Positions 22,791-32,894 of a DNA stretch of 64,000 nucleotides are shown here, in pieces. The notes under the pieces are model-generated. The model saw only the letters and a list, made by a program, of their open reading frames with translations, made no database searches and was not told where the DNA came from. The position numbers and the translations under genes are program-made. The stretch is from NCBI GenBank assembly GCA_039621445.1, contig CP154956.1, positions 81,340,474 to 81,404,473 on the forward strand, given 5' to 3'. Numbering within the stretch: position 1 is the stretch's first letter; each line of letters starts with the position of its first letter. This DNA is from Euglena gracilis. Its lineage: Eukaryota > Euglenida > Euglenophyceae > Euglenales.

Positions 22791-23039
22791 GTGACAAAGA
22801 AAAAAGGCCCTGCTAGGGAACGGCGGCCCACCCCGCGGTCACAGATGTGGGCCGGCAAAGCCCAGCGGTGGGCAACGGGCAGGCCACTTTTTTGCAGATC
22901 TCAGCATATGGGCCAGAGAAAAACGATGAGAGACAAAAATGACACGGGAGAAATGGAAACCACTCATGCTTTTCCTGTCATTATTTTCCTCCGCTGCTCA
23001 TCTGCGCTATTTGGGGAGAGCCGCTTTCAGGCAGGTGGA

Positions 23040-23330
23040 CATTGATATCCACATTTTTTCCCGCAATTTTCCAGCAATTTCCCGCATTTTCTGCAATTTT
23101 CCGCAATTCTCCGCAAGTTTTCCGCAACCGCAATTTTTTCGCTTTCCGCAAGCTGAAAAGGAAGGCGAAATGTGTTCCGGCCATTCCTTGAACGTTCCAC
23201 ATTGGAACCCGGGTGCTTTTTGTTGTTTTTTTTGTTGCAAATTTGCCAAAATTTGCGAAGTTTTACAAATTTTGACAAATTTCGGCAATTTCTGGGCCGT
23301 TTTAGGTTTCTTCCCAATTTCTGCTTGCCC
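23040..23330. repeat. Inverted copy of the 46.4-47.4 kb repeat
   Basis: TTTTCCGCAATT-type text, GGAACCCGGGTGCTTTTTG and TTGCAAATTTGCC are the reverse complement of phrases around 46770-47390. The two loci share a dispersed element of at least 250 bp. Confidence 0.65.
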
Positions 23331-23589
23331 TTTTTTTACCTTTGTCATAGTCGAGCAGACAGCGAAGCCAATGCCGACTGGCTGGGGGGTATTAAATGAT
23401 TTTGTTATTTTGCATTTTTTGTTGCTGCAAACGAGACAAAAATTCTTTTTACCCCACCTTGCATTGCTAGTGTTGTTCTGGAAGAATTGTCTCCTCCAGG
23501 GGTTTCCCCACATAGGTACGTACGCCTGCATCTTGGCGGATTGGATAAGTGCACTGTCACCCAACAGCAGATTTTTTTTTGCTGTCCAG

Positions 23590-23711
23590 AGGAGGGCTCC
23601 GCAAGCGGCCTGGTCAGGGACAGAACGGGCCAAGCGGCCCCACACGGCCGATGCCCTCCCGCCTGCGAAGCGACGCCGCCCAGCCTCAGAGGACTGGGGG
23701 GAGTCGACCAA
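23590..23711 (+). CDS. Schlafen-like gene, NLS-like exon
   Basis: The acceptor TTTGCTGTCCAG gives phase-0 entry, consistent with 22101. The frame reads RRAPQAAWSGTERAKR, then ADALPPAKRRRPASED and WGESTK, ending in phase 2 before GTGCCTCC. PPAKRRRP is a classical monopartite nuclear localisation pattern. Confidence 0.6.
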
Positions 23712-23910
23712 GTGCCTCCAGCAACAATTCAGACAATTTCCCGGCAACTCCGAAGGTTTTCGTATGATTTCTGACAATGCCTTTGCAATGATTCCCGACA
23801 ATTTCCGGACAGTTTTCGACAACATCCCCACAAGTGCCCGACCACATCAGCAAATCACTGGCTGTCTGGAAGTGTGTGGCAGCGGCAGCAGACGCGGACT
23901 GGTACCGCAG

Positions 23911-24091
23911 TGGTCCGGCCGCCGGCGCGGGACGAGACCGGGCTGCGGGCGGGGGCGGCGGCGGCGGGCAGTATTTCACGACGCCGGGCCACCGGCGTCG
24001 CGGGGGGTCGGACGCCCGCGCCCGGCGGACGCTGCGGAGACAGGCGCAGGGCAAGACGCAGGCGCCCGCCCTGGCCAACGGGCTGCACTGA
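23911..24091 (+). CDS. Schlafen-like gene, last exon
   Basis: The acceptor CTGGTACCGCAG gives phase-2 entry, which matches 23711. The frame reads GPAAGAGRDRAAGGGG, then QYFTTPGHRRRGGSD, then RARRTLRRQAQGK and ends ALANGLH with TGA at 24089-24091. The protein therefore ends with a Gly-run and an Arg-rich tail, with no helicase domain of the long animal Schlafens. Two other frames are open but do not keep phase. Confidence 0.6.
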
Positions 24092-24164
24092 CCGGTGCTG
24101 GCGCCCCACGTCGCCACAGTGCGCCACGTCGCTGTTGCCCACACCTTCCCTTCTGGAGGATGGG

Positions 24165-24300
24165 GGTGGGAACAGGGATTTTTTTAAGTTTGGACCCCCG
24201 GGGGGGGGAGGGGGGGGGAGGGTGGGTGGGTCCGCCGGACCCCCTCCCCCCCCCCGGGGGGCCTCCCGGAGGGGGTGCACAAAGACATTTTGAGACCATG
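24165..24300. repeat. G/C-run dispersed element (partial)
   Basis: Long G-runs and C-runs with GGTGGGTGGGTCCGCCGGACCC follow the Schlafen-like stop. This resembles the ends of the 16500 and 63640 copies without the hairpin core. Confidence 0.5.
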
Positions 24301-24444
24301 CCTTGCTTGCGGGCGGTTTGTTGTGATTGTTTTGGTGGTCTGCGCTTTGTGCCTTTTTCGCCGGAGTTTTCTGATTCTTAACTTTCCTTTCGGTACCAAG
24401 AAGGAAGGGAAAGAGTTCATGAACGAATGTTGGCAAAAAAAACA

Positions 24445-24700
24445 CTGAAAACTTGAGGTGGCGATCCCCCACCCCTTTGTGGTGGCGCATGCGCCGCACA
24501 TGGTACACCGAGAAGCATTTTTGGCGACGGTAGGCTGCCTCGGTGACCATGTGAAGGTTGCATGCTGGACAGGTGCAGGACACCTCGGGCTCCGCACTTT
24601 GCCCTTGTGAGGCCATGGCCTCACAAGGTCTTTGTGCTTCGCCCTCGGTGTCCCTTCCTCCCTTGTCGGTTTTCCTCGAGGGAGTACGAGTATCATATAA
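24445..24700 (-). pseudogene. Zinc-ribbon module and inverted terminal module
   Basis: The - strand encodes CTCPACNLHMVTEAAYRR, then QKCFSVYHVRRMRHHKG: a C-x2-C...C-x-x-H-like ribbon. A diverged copy is at 25635-25765. At 24591-24690 the DNA carries the modules CGCACTTTGCCCTTGTGAGG, its inverted partner (CCTCACAAGG) and CCTCGAGGGAGTACGAG, which recur at 31830-31915. The open frame through both is a decayed mobile-element ORF. Confidence 0.5.
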
Positions 24701-25049
24701 TGTTCTCAGAATTTGCAGGGCGTCAAAGCAACGACTTGTGCTGTGCACCCTCACCGTAACTGACGACGGGCGGTGGAGGGGGGCGACGTGCACTGCACAA
24801 GCCGCTGCTTGCCTGTGGCTGGGCTGCGCTGGGTCATGTGGTGGTTGGGGGGTGGCTGGTCACGAACAGACCCCCGTGGGGTCCTCGGACAGGCTGGCTG
24901 CTGGCCTCCTCTCCACCATGGAACAGACGTAGCAGGTTTTTCTGTGCCTGATTTGGGGCACCGCACCCCCTCACCGAAACCGACGAAGGAAGGTGGAGGG
25001 GGGGGACGAGGAGTGCACAGCACAAGCCGCTGCTGGGGGGGAGGGGAGG

Positions 25050-25302
25050 CCAGCCTTTGGCTAAAGGCCGGGGCATCAGTATGGGTGGGGTTAACGTGCG
25101 TGGGGGGTAAGACAGCAGTCCAATCAGTGGGGGTTGCCTCCTCTTCAGCTCCCATTGAAACATCTTCTTCAAAATCATTGTCCTTGGGGGCCTGGGGGGC
25201 TGGTTGCTGCCCTTGGTTTTGATTTTGCCCCACTTGCATTTTCAGATTCTCAAATTCTTGTCGCATTCTTTGAAGTTCTTGAACAATTTGCTCCATCTGC
25301 AA
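25050..25302 (-). pseudogene. Coiled-coil gag-like ORF fragment
   Basis: From an ATG at 25302 the - strand reads MQMEQIVQELQRMRQEFENL, then KMQVGQNQNQGQQ, then acidic text (DNDFEEDVSMGAEEEA). A short coiled coil followed by Gln-rich and acidic linkers is common in retroelement gag proteins, but there is no specific signature. It lies downstream of recombinase fragments of the same orientation. Confidence 0.4.
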
Positions 25303-25634
25303 ATGATTTCCAACACCCTTGCAGAAAACCTGTGGAAAAAAGTTTGGCTGAAATACGGTGTGTTCAGGGGATTAAGGAACTTAACTGTGGGTTGTGCTGC
25401 CTGCCGGAACTCCAAAACTGTCTGCAAAGACGAAAACAAAAATGAGATTTGGGAATGAATGAAGTCAGGGGACGTAGCTGAGAAACTCTCCTGCTCTCTG
25501 AACTTGATCTTAATCTTGTTTTCAAGTTGTCTCTGACTTCTGACTTCTCGGCGGTTGGGAACCGCGGATTCTTGCGCGCGAAGGCCAGTGCGGGCGACAC
25601 GCCCTCACAGGCAAGCAGGGGCTTGTGCTGTGCA

Positions 25635-25765
25635 CAGCCCGACGTCCCCCGTTGCAGTGCCCCATGCACCGCACATGGTGTACGGTGCGGCACTTGGTGC
25701 ACTGGTAGGCCGCTTCGAATGCCATGGCCAGGTTGAAGGCTGGACAAAAACTGCCGTCTTGAAGT
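25635..25765 (-). pseudogene. Second zinc-ribbon copy
   Basis: FCPAFNLAMAFEAAYQCTKC and RTVHHVRCMGHCNG align with the copy at 24445-24570 (shared 'CPA-NL-M--EAAY--KC--VHHVRCM-H'). It lies between GCTTGTGCTGTGCAC modules found at 24730, 25015, 25620 and 25800. Confidence 0.55.
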
Positions 25766-25889
25766 GGACGGAGGATGCTCAGGGCATGGAGAGCAGCGGC
25801 TTGTACTGTGCACTCCTCGCCCCCCCCCCCTCCACCTTCCTTCGTCGGTTTCGGTGAGGGGGGACGTCGGGCTGTGCAAAGAAAGCCCC

Positions 25890-26406
25890 TGCTTTCCTGA
25901 GTCAAGCTTCTCCCCCTTTAGCACCTCCACCCAATTCCAACGGTTGTGCAACATTAGGTAGTACTGGTCAAGGGTTTGCTGCGTTTTCCAGCGCCCCCGC
26001 CCCTGGGTAAAATCTTTGTGGACCCGTTGGCTCATCAAATGGGTGGCCGTTGCCACCCCTAAAGAATGGGCTCAAAAAACGTTTTGTCCACCCCCCCATT
26101 TTCCATCAGCAAGGGCACATTCTTTGCAATCCTTTCTGAACCCAAACAAAGTCCTGGGTCTTTTTCGTGGCGAGATAATTGCAAAATTGGGGAAATCCTT
26201 GTGCCAAAAAAGGTATTTGACCAGATTTTGCCACACACGGTTCGGGACGTTAAAGGTCTCCAAAAAAAAAAACGTTTTTGGACGTGCAACGAACAAAAGA
26301 CTGACCATTGAAAACGAACAGTCCCCACACTAATGCTGCACAACCACAACTTGTTATAATTGTTGTCAAACGAACTTGAAGAATCAACATTGAAACATCA
26401 GGCACA
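25890..26406 (-). pseudogene. DIRS-like element C: tyrosine recombinase, C-terminal half
   Basis: The - strand reads HKDFTQGRGRWKTQQTLD and then QYYLMLHNRWNW. 'G-R-W-K-x-x-x-T-x-x-x-Y' is the C-terminal block of tyrosine recombinases, with YY carrying the nucleophile. Upstream (to 26406) the frame runs, with one shift, through FFFLETFNVPNRVWQNLV and PRKRPRTLFGFRK. The N-terminal half lies beyond the 26417-29962 insertion. Confidence 0.7.
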
Positions 26407-26416
26407 CCTGGAGAAG
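26407..26416. repeat. Target-site duplication, left copy
   Basis: CCTGGAGAAG; the identical 10-mer is at 29963-29972 on the other side of the insertion. Confidence 0.8.
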
Positions 26417-29400
26417 GCGCCCCGACGTACAGTGGGGGGGGGGGGTACTGGCTAGTCGACCGACTAGTCGGTCGACTAGTTCACCGACTACTAGTCGACC
26501 GACTAGTCGGTGGGGGGAACTGGCTAGTCGGTCGACTAGTCGACCGACTAGCCACGCTAATGTACCAAAAGGGGGGGTCACCGACTTTTTAAGCCCCCCC
26601 CCCTCCAATACTGATTTGCCTTGTTTGGCCAAAAATTTCGTTGAACATATTTCAAACAGCGAAAAACGCAGCATAAACATCCCTTTTGTTGCTCAACTGT
26701 CCCAGGGCCCCAAAATAACAAAATCCCTTGTGTTGCCGAACCGTTTTGGAAGCCAATCCCTTTTGTTGCTCAACTGTCCCGGGGCCCCAAAATAACAAAA
26801 TCCCTTGTGTTGCCGAACCGTTTTGGAAGCCAATCCCTTTTCCCAGGGCCCCAAAATAACAAAATCCCTTGTGTTGCCGAACCGTTTTGGAAGCCAATCC
26901 CTTTTGTTGCTCAACTGTTCCAGGGCCCCAAAATAACAAAATCCCTTGTGTTGCCGAACCGTTTTGAAAGCCAATCCCTTTTGTTGCTCAACTGTCCCAG
27001 GGCCCCAAAATAACAAAATCCCTTGTGTTGCCGAACCGTTTTGGAAGCCAATCCCTTTTGTTGCTCAACTGTCCCAGGGCCCCAAAATAACAAAATCCCT
27101 TGTGTTGCCGAACCGTTTTGGAAGCCAATCCCTTTTCCCAGGGCCCCAAAATAACAAAATCCCTTGTGTTGCCGAACCGTTTTGGAAGCCAATCCCTTTT
27201 GTTGCTCAACTGTTCCAGGGCCCCAAAATAACAAAATCCCTTGTGTTGCCGAACCGTTTTGGAAGCCAATTCCTTTTGTTGCTCAACTGTCCCAGGGCCC
27301 CAAAATAACAAAATCCCTTGTGTTGCCGAAACGTTTTGGAAGCCAATCCCTTTTCCCAGGGCCCCAAAATAACAAAATCCCTTGTGTTGCCGAACCGTTT
27401 TGGAAGCCAATCCCTTTTCCCAGGGCCCCAAAATAACAAAATCCCTTGTGTTGCCGAACCGTTTTGGAAGCCAATTCCTTTTGTTGCTCAACTGTCCCAG
27501 GGCCCCAAAATAACAAAATCCCTTGTGTTGCCGAACCGTTTTGGAAGCCAATTCCTTTTGTTGCTCAACTGTCCCAGGGCCCCAAAATAACAAAATCCCT
27601 TGTGTTGCCGAACCGTTTTGGAAGCCAATCCCTTTTCCCAGGGCCCCAAAATAACAAAATCCCTTGTGTTGCCGAACCGTTTTGGAAGCCAATCCCTTTT
27701 GTTGTTCAACTGTCCCGGGGCCCCAAAACAACAAAATCCCTTGTGTTGCCGAACCGTTTTGAAAGCCAATCCCTTTTGTTGCTCAATTGTTCCGGGGCCC
27801 CAAAATAACAAAATCCCTTGTGTTGCCGAACCGTTTTGGAAGCCAATTCCTTTTGTTGCTCAACTGTCCCAGAGCCCCAAAATAACAAAATCCCTTGTGT
27901 TGCCGGACCGTTTTGGAAGCCAATCCCTTTTGTTGCTCAACTGTCCCAGGGCCCCAAAATAACAAAATCCCTTGCGTTGCCGAACCGTTTTGGAAGCCAA
28001 TCCCTTTTCCCAGGGCCCCAAAATAACAAAATCCCTTGTGTTGCCGAACCGTTTTGGAAGCCAATCCCTTCTGTTGCTCAACTGTTCCAGGGCCCCAAAA
28101 TAACAAAATCCCTTGTGTTGCCGAACCGTTTTGGAAGCCAATCCCTTTTGTTGCTCAACTGTTCCAGGACCCCAAAATAACAAAATCCCTTGTGTTGCCG
28201 AACCGTTTTGGAATCCAATCCCTTTTGTTGCTCAATTGTTCCGGGGCCCCAAAATAACAAAATCCCTTGTGTTCCCGAACCGTTTTGGAAGCCAATCCCT
28301 TTTGTTGCCCAACCTTCCAGGGCCCCAAAATAACAAAATCCCTTGTGTTGCCGAACCGTTTTGGAAGCCAATCCCTTTTGTTGCTCAACTGTTCCAGGGC
28401 CCCAAAATAACAAAATCCCTTGTGTTGCCGAACCGTTTTGGAAGCCAATTCCTTTTGTTGCTCAACTGTCCTAGGGCCCCAAAATAACAAAATCCCTTGT
28501 GTTGCCGAACCGTTTTGGAAGCCAATCCCTTTTGTTGCTCAACTGTCCCAGGGCCCCAAAATAACAAAATCCCTTGTGTTGCCGAACCGTTTTGGAAGCC
28601 AATCCCTTTTGTTGCTCAACTGTTCCAGGGCCCCAAAATAACAAAATCCCTTGTGTTGCCGAACCGTTTTGGAAGCCAATCCCTTTTGTTGCTCAACTGT
28701 CCCAGGGCCCCAAAATAACAAAATCCCTTGTGTTGCCGAACCGTTTTGGAAGCCAATCCCTTTTGTTGCTCAACTGTCCCGGGGCCCCAAAATAACAAAA
28801 TCCCTTGTGTTGCCGAACCGTTTTGGAAGCCAATCCCTTTTGTTGCTCAACTGTCCCGGGGCCCCAAAATAACAAAATCCCTTGTGTTGCCGAACCGTTT
28901 TGGAAGCCAATCCCTTTTGTTGCTCAAGTGTCCCAGGGCCCCAAAATAACAAAATCCCTTGTGTTGCCGAACCGTTTTGGAAGCCAATCCCTTTTGTTGC
29001 TCAACTGTCCCGGGGCCCCAAAATAACAAAATCCCTTGTGCTGCCGAACCGTTTTGGAAGCCAATCCCTTTTGTTGCTCAATTGTTCCGGGGCCCCAAAA
29101 TAACAAAATCCCTTGTGTTGCCGAACCGTTTTGGAAGCCAATCCCTTTTGTTGCTCAACTGTTCCAGGGCCCCAAAATAACAAAATCCCTTGTGTTGCCG
29201 AACCGTTTTGGAAGCCAATCCCTTTTGTTGCTCAACCGTCCCAGGGCCCCAAAATAACAAAATCCCTTGTGTTGCCGAACCGTTTTGGAAGCCAATCCCT
29301 TTTGTTGCTCAACTGTTCCAGGGCCCCAAAATAACAAAATCCCTTGTGTTGCCGAACCGTTTTGGAAGCCAATTCCTTTTGTTGCTCAACTGTCCCAGGG

Positions 29401-29962
29401 CCCCAAAATAACAAAATCCCTTGTGTTGCCGAACCGTTTTGGAAGCCAATCCCTTTTGTTGCTCAACTGTCCCGGGGCCCCAAAATAACAAAATCCCTTG
29501 TGTTGCCGAACCGTTTTGGAAGCCAATCCCTTTTGTTGCCAGGGCCCCAAAATAACAAAATCCCTTGTGTTGCCGAACCGTTTTGGAAGCCAATCCCTTT
29601 TGTTGCTCAACTGTCCCAGGGCCCCAAAATAACAAAATCCTTTGTGTTGACAACTTTGAAGGCTTTAGACGTGTTTTCTTTGAAATTCTAGTTCAAAACA
29701 AGGCAAATCAATGTTGGGGGGGGGGGGCTTAAAAAGTCGGTGACCCCCCCCCCCTTTTGGTACATTAGAGTGGCTAGTCGGTCGACTGGTCGACCGACTA
29801 GTCGACCGACTAGCCAGTTGCTCCCATAGCCAGTACCCCCCCCCCCCCCTGGAACCGACTAGGCCACCGACTAGTCGGTCGACTAGTCGGTAGGGGTACT
29901 GGCTAGTCGACCGACTAGTCGGTCGACTAGCCAGTAACCCCCCCAGTCTAAATATTGGGGCC
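26417..29962. mobile_element. 3.5-kb fold-back element with 77-bp satellite core
   Basis: The inverted ends span about 26417-26630 and 29695-29962. Both contain runs of the palindrome GTCGACTAGTCGACC-type text, then CTAATGTACCAAAAGGGGGG, TCACCGACTTTTTAAGCCC and TGATTTGCCTTGTTT. The core is a 77-bp tandem array. There is no transposase. Long TIRs plus a 10-bp duplication fit Mutator-like or fold-back non-autonomous elements (inference). It interrupts a recombinase ORF, which is in frame again if the element and one copy of the duplication are removed. Confidence 0.85.
26670..29650. repeat. 77-bp tandem array, about 40 units
   Basis: The unit contains CAAAATCCCTTGTGTTGCCG, AACCGTTTTGGAAGCCAAT, CCCTTTTGTTGCTCAACTGT and CCCAGGGCCCC. 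At least six units are 13 bp shorter, lacking GTTGCTCAACTGT, and they are concentrated in the left half (26838-28010). Units are otherwise nearly identical, which implies recent amplification. Since 77 is not a multiple of three, both strands show staggered open frames of 60 to 120 codons, all artefacts. Confidence 0.97.
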
Positions 29963-29972
29963 CCTGGAGAAG
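29963..29972. repeat. Target-site duplication, right copy
   Basis: CCTGGAGAAG, identical to 26407-26416. Confidence 0.8.
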
Positions 29973-30220
29973 CATCATCAACAGTGGGGAATGCCAAATC
30001 CAGAAGAGGTTGGATCTCAAAAGTCACTAGGTATTTGCCCTTTTTTGTGGCCTGCTGCAATCTTCTTTTTCCCTGGCTGAGCAGCACTAACCCCCCTGGG
30101 GTTGGAAGATGCCTGTAGGGCATCTTCAATCCAAGAAATTCTGGTGGACAGGGGGATGTCATGTTGGCTTTCTAGCTGTCTTATTTCTTTACAGATATGC
30201 GGCGGGCTGAGAAAATTCAT
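29973..30220 (-). pseudogene. DIRS-like element C: tyrosine recombinase, N-terminal half
   Basis: The - strand reads KEIRQLESQHDIPLSTR and, in a shifted frame, ATKKGKYLVTFEIQPLLD, then LAFPTVDDASPG, where the insertion begins. The text after removal of the insertion continues into the 26406-25890 fragment in the same frame. Confidence 0.6.
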
Positions 30221-31100
30221 CCTTGAACAATAGTGAAAAGGGTTGCCCAGAGTGGTGGTGGCAATTTTTTCCTGTCTGGGTTTCTGAAAATTGCCTCCCC
30301 TTTAATTATCAGTGGCTTTTGGACCTGCACTGAAATCAATGTCTTCCACCAATGTTGGGCTGGCCACATTGGTAGACAGACCAGGGCCCTGGCCTGATCC
30401 GGTTGAATTTTTGCAGTGTACTGCTGATTACGTCCCGGGGGGGGGTTGACCCAACTGAAAAACTTCCCCCAGTTCACGTCCCATGCATTGCCCAGTGACT
30501 GGGGGGTGCACCCTCCAGGAAGCGTCCTTCTGGCACTTGTGATTCTGATGGTTGGCAAAAAGGTCCACCTGTGGCTGACACCTGAAATGTTTCAGCACCT
30601 GCTGAAAAATCTGGTGGTCCAAAGGGTAATTATTTGGATCTGGGTGTCTGGGTAGCCAGTCTGCCCGTTTGTTTGTCTGTCCTGCAATGTGGTTGACATT
30701 CGTGAATATATTCCTGGAGTGTAATGTTTGGAGCTGGGAATTTATTGGCTGGTTCAGGCTGTGCACCTTGGACCGTTTTTTCAAACACCACATTGTGCTT
30801 GAGGCGTCTGTCTTTATGCTCAGTTCACAGTCGTTCGGCAGGTATAGAGCCAGAAATTGAACCCCTTTGTAGCTTGCCAAAGCTTTCAGGGTGGTTATGT
30901 GCAGTTTTTTTGTCTCTTTTTGTCCACATCTGTGCACTGGTCCGAAGTTCTTTGCCTTCCTGGGTCAAAACTGCCCCCCATCCCTTGTTGCTGGCATCTG
31001 TCGTGATGGTGAATCGCAGCTGTGTGTTAGGTCTGAACTGTCTGGGTACTGGATGCTGTGTCGCCTGGAGGACCTGCTGCAGCAGGTCCTTCACAGCAGG
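30217..31100 (-). pseudogene. DIRS-like element C: RNase H and downstream domain
   Basis: LRFTITTDASNKGWGAVL is the 'TDAS-x-x-GWGA' start of the RNase H of DIRS/Ngaro-type elements. A frameshift follows, and then LHITTLKALASYKGVQF and ELSIKTDASSTMW. After them come NHIAGQTNKRADWLPR and QVDLFANHQNHKC ('D-L-F-A-x-x-x-N'), then WVNPPPGRNQQ. All are in the order seen in DIRS pol. At least two frameshifts are present. The RT is missing: the element is cut at about 31200 by a terminal module and gag unit. Confidence 0.8.
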
Positions 31101-31204
31101 GGTTTTTTCCCTGACCAGGTTCCAACATTTGTGCTTGCCCCAAAAAACCCAGTTTGTGAAAATTGGATGTGACCCCCTTGGCAGCTTGTTTCATCAGTTG
31201 AGCT

Positions 31205-31920
31205 TGCAGACACCTCGTGCTTAGCACTTTGCCCTTTTGAGGCCATGGCATGTTTGGATTGTTTGCTGCGTTGGGTTCGGACGTCCCGCTTAGTGCCTTT
31301 TTTCGCCGAGTTGGCTGATTATTAATTTGCCCTTCGACACCCAGAAGAAAGCAACGTCAAACACCTTATCAATTGGAAGAAGAAGAAGAAGTCAGTCAAT
31401 CAATTCAAATTATCCGTAAAAAGACGCTCGTGCAGAACCTCACATCAGATATTGTTGAAGTATCTGAAGATTTCAATGAAAGCTGCAATTTCCAAGACGA
31501 ACAGCGCTGGAGAACTTCAAGAGGGAGTAGCAGAAGCAGCAGCAGCTGGACAACCTGACGGCGCGGGTCGACTGTGGCGAACCGTGGCTCCCCCTTCCCC
31601 AAAAGAAACTTCCACAACACAAACCCCCCAAAGTGATGGCCACGGACCCTGGCAGACAGTGGTCAGAAGACCCCGCATGGGGCAGAGACAACAACTAGCA
31701 GGCCAATACGGCCATTGGAACCAGGGCCATGGGGGCCAACAATTCAAAGCACACAATTCATTCAAGCGGGGATATGGCAGCCAAAACCGCACAGGCCATG
31801 AAGGCAACAAAAGCCATGACGGCAAAACCAGCCATCGGTGTCCCTTCCTCCCTTGTCGGTTTGCCTCGAGGGAGTACGAGACCCCTCGGGCTCCGCACTT
31901 TGCCCTTGTGAGGTCTGACT
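31205..31920 (+). pseudogene. Gag-like unit on + strand between short direct modules
   Basis: Modules GCACTTTGCCCTTTTGAGG (31226) and GCACTTTGCCCTTGTGAGG (31893) flank the unit. Inside, after CGCCGAGTTGGCTGATTATT, the + strand encodes an acidic N-terminus (MEEEEEVSQSIQIIRKK). In another frame it encodes LQEGVAEAAAAGQPDG, then GHGPWQTVVRRPRMGQR and FKRGYGSQNRTGHEG. The W-x-T-V-V-R-R and GYGS phrases recur in the + unit at 36610-37660. Confidence 0.55.
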
Positions 31921-32400
31921 GTGCGCTGAAATTAGGGGGGCCAGGGCATTTTCCGGGGCACCTTGGGCACCAAGTCGTGATAATGGGCTGTAAAAGCGTC
32001 CACCCCCCCCCCCCACCCTGCACTGGCCTGTCTCACAAACTTCTTGGGCAGAGAGGCCCAATTTTCTGAGTAAACCAACTACGCCGCTCTGGTGGAGTGA
32101 GCCCCCCACACCTGGGGGGGGGGGGGTACCCCTTTTTTGGTCAAAAATTCTTTTGTGATAGAAGCAACGTGTCTGCACTTATGGCCCAGAAGGAGGGTTT
32201 TAATCAAATCAGAAGGGTGACCCCAGGTCTGATGAATGAACGTGTGGCAGCCACATCAGACATCATTAAATGAAAGGGGCTTATTTGTGGACATTGGGGA
32301 ATGGACACCACCCACTCCCACCTGTGAAACTTCTGGCCTTTACGCTAAATTTTTACGCAAGGTGCCCTACCCAAAACACTGGCGGTTTGTTTGACCTTTG

Positions 32401-32846
32401 CCTCGGGCTTCCACGACAGAGGAAGGGGGAGGAAGGCACCAAGAGGGCGACGCACAAGAAGATGGTGAGGTCCTGCTTTCCTTGCCGGCTGTTCTGTTCT
32501 GGTGTGTTTGTGCGTGTGCGGGGGGTGCATCTTACTGAGCCCTTGCGACCGGAGTTGGCGACGATGCGGCCTCCTTCGGCACCTTTGCGAAGCTGAACCG
32601 TCGTGGGCCCCCCGCCCCTTCTCACATGGTCGCTTGGTCCCCCCCCCCTCGATGAGGAAGGCTGTCTCTTCCTGGTGTGTTCTGGGTGGGCGGCTGGGGC
32701 CGCTTGGTCGGGGGTCCCCTTTCTGGTTGGGATGTTTTTCTTTTTCCGCTGATTTTTGGGTGGGGGGGGTTGGGCTCACCATCTTCTTGTGCGTCGCCCT
32801 TTTGGTCCCTTCCTCCTCCTTCCTCTGTCGTGGGAGTCCGAGACCA
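32401..32846. repeat. Inverted repeat of about 70-bp arms
   Basis: The left arm (32401-32470: CCACGACAGAGGAAGGGGGA, GGGCGACGCACAAGAAGATG) and right arm (32777-32846) are reverse complements, around about 305 bases that include CTTGCCGGCTGTTCTGTTCT. The right arm runs into CATTCGGGCTCCGCACTGCG. Parts recur at 36490-36570 and 37745-37850. They are probably termini of the DIRS-like elements. Confidence 0.75.
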
Positions 32847-32894
32847 TTCGGGCTCCGCACTGCGAGATGGTGAGGTACTGTGCACCCCCCTTTG

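Noticed and set aside
26430-26436. TA target duplication with CAGT ends, that is, a Tc1/mariner insertion
   Set aside because: TACAGTGGGG at the left has only TAGACTGGGG at the right. The 10-bp duplication further out matches exactly and restores the host reading frame, so it is preferred.
26670-29650. Resemblance to a CRISPR array (regular repeats of constant length)
   Set aside because: The whole 77-bp unit is repeated head to tail; there are no unique spacers and the context is eukaryotic.
26646-29691. Dozens of overlapping 60-250 codon ORFs on both strands (recurring CVAEPFWKPIPFVAQL and KGFCYFGAL strings)
   Set aside because: They are translations of the 77-bp tandem unit in shifting frames, repeat identically on both strands and have no independent coding signal.
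31373-31558. Independent small acidic protein gene (MEEEEEVSQSI...)
   Set aside because: It sits at the 5' end of a gag-like unit between retroelement modules and is better explained as decayed gag.
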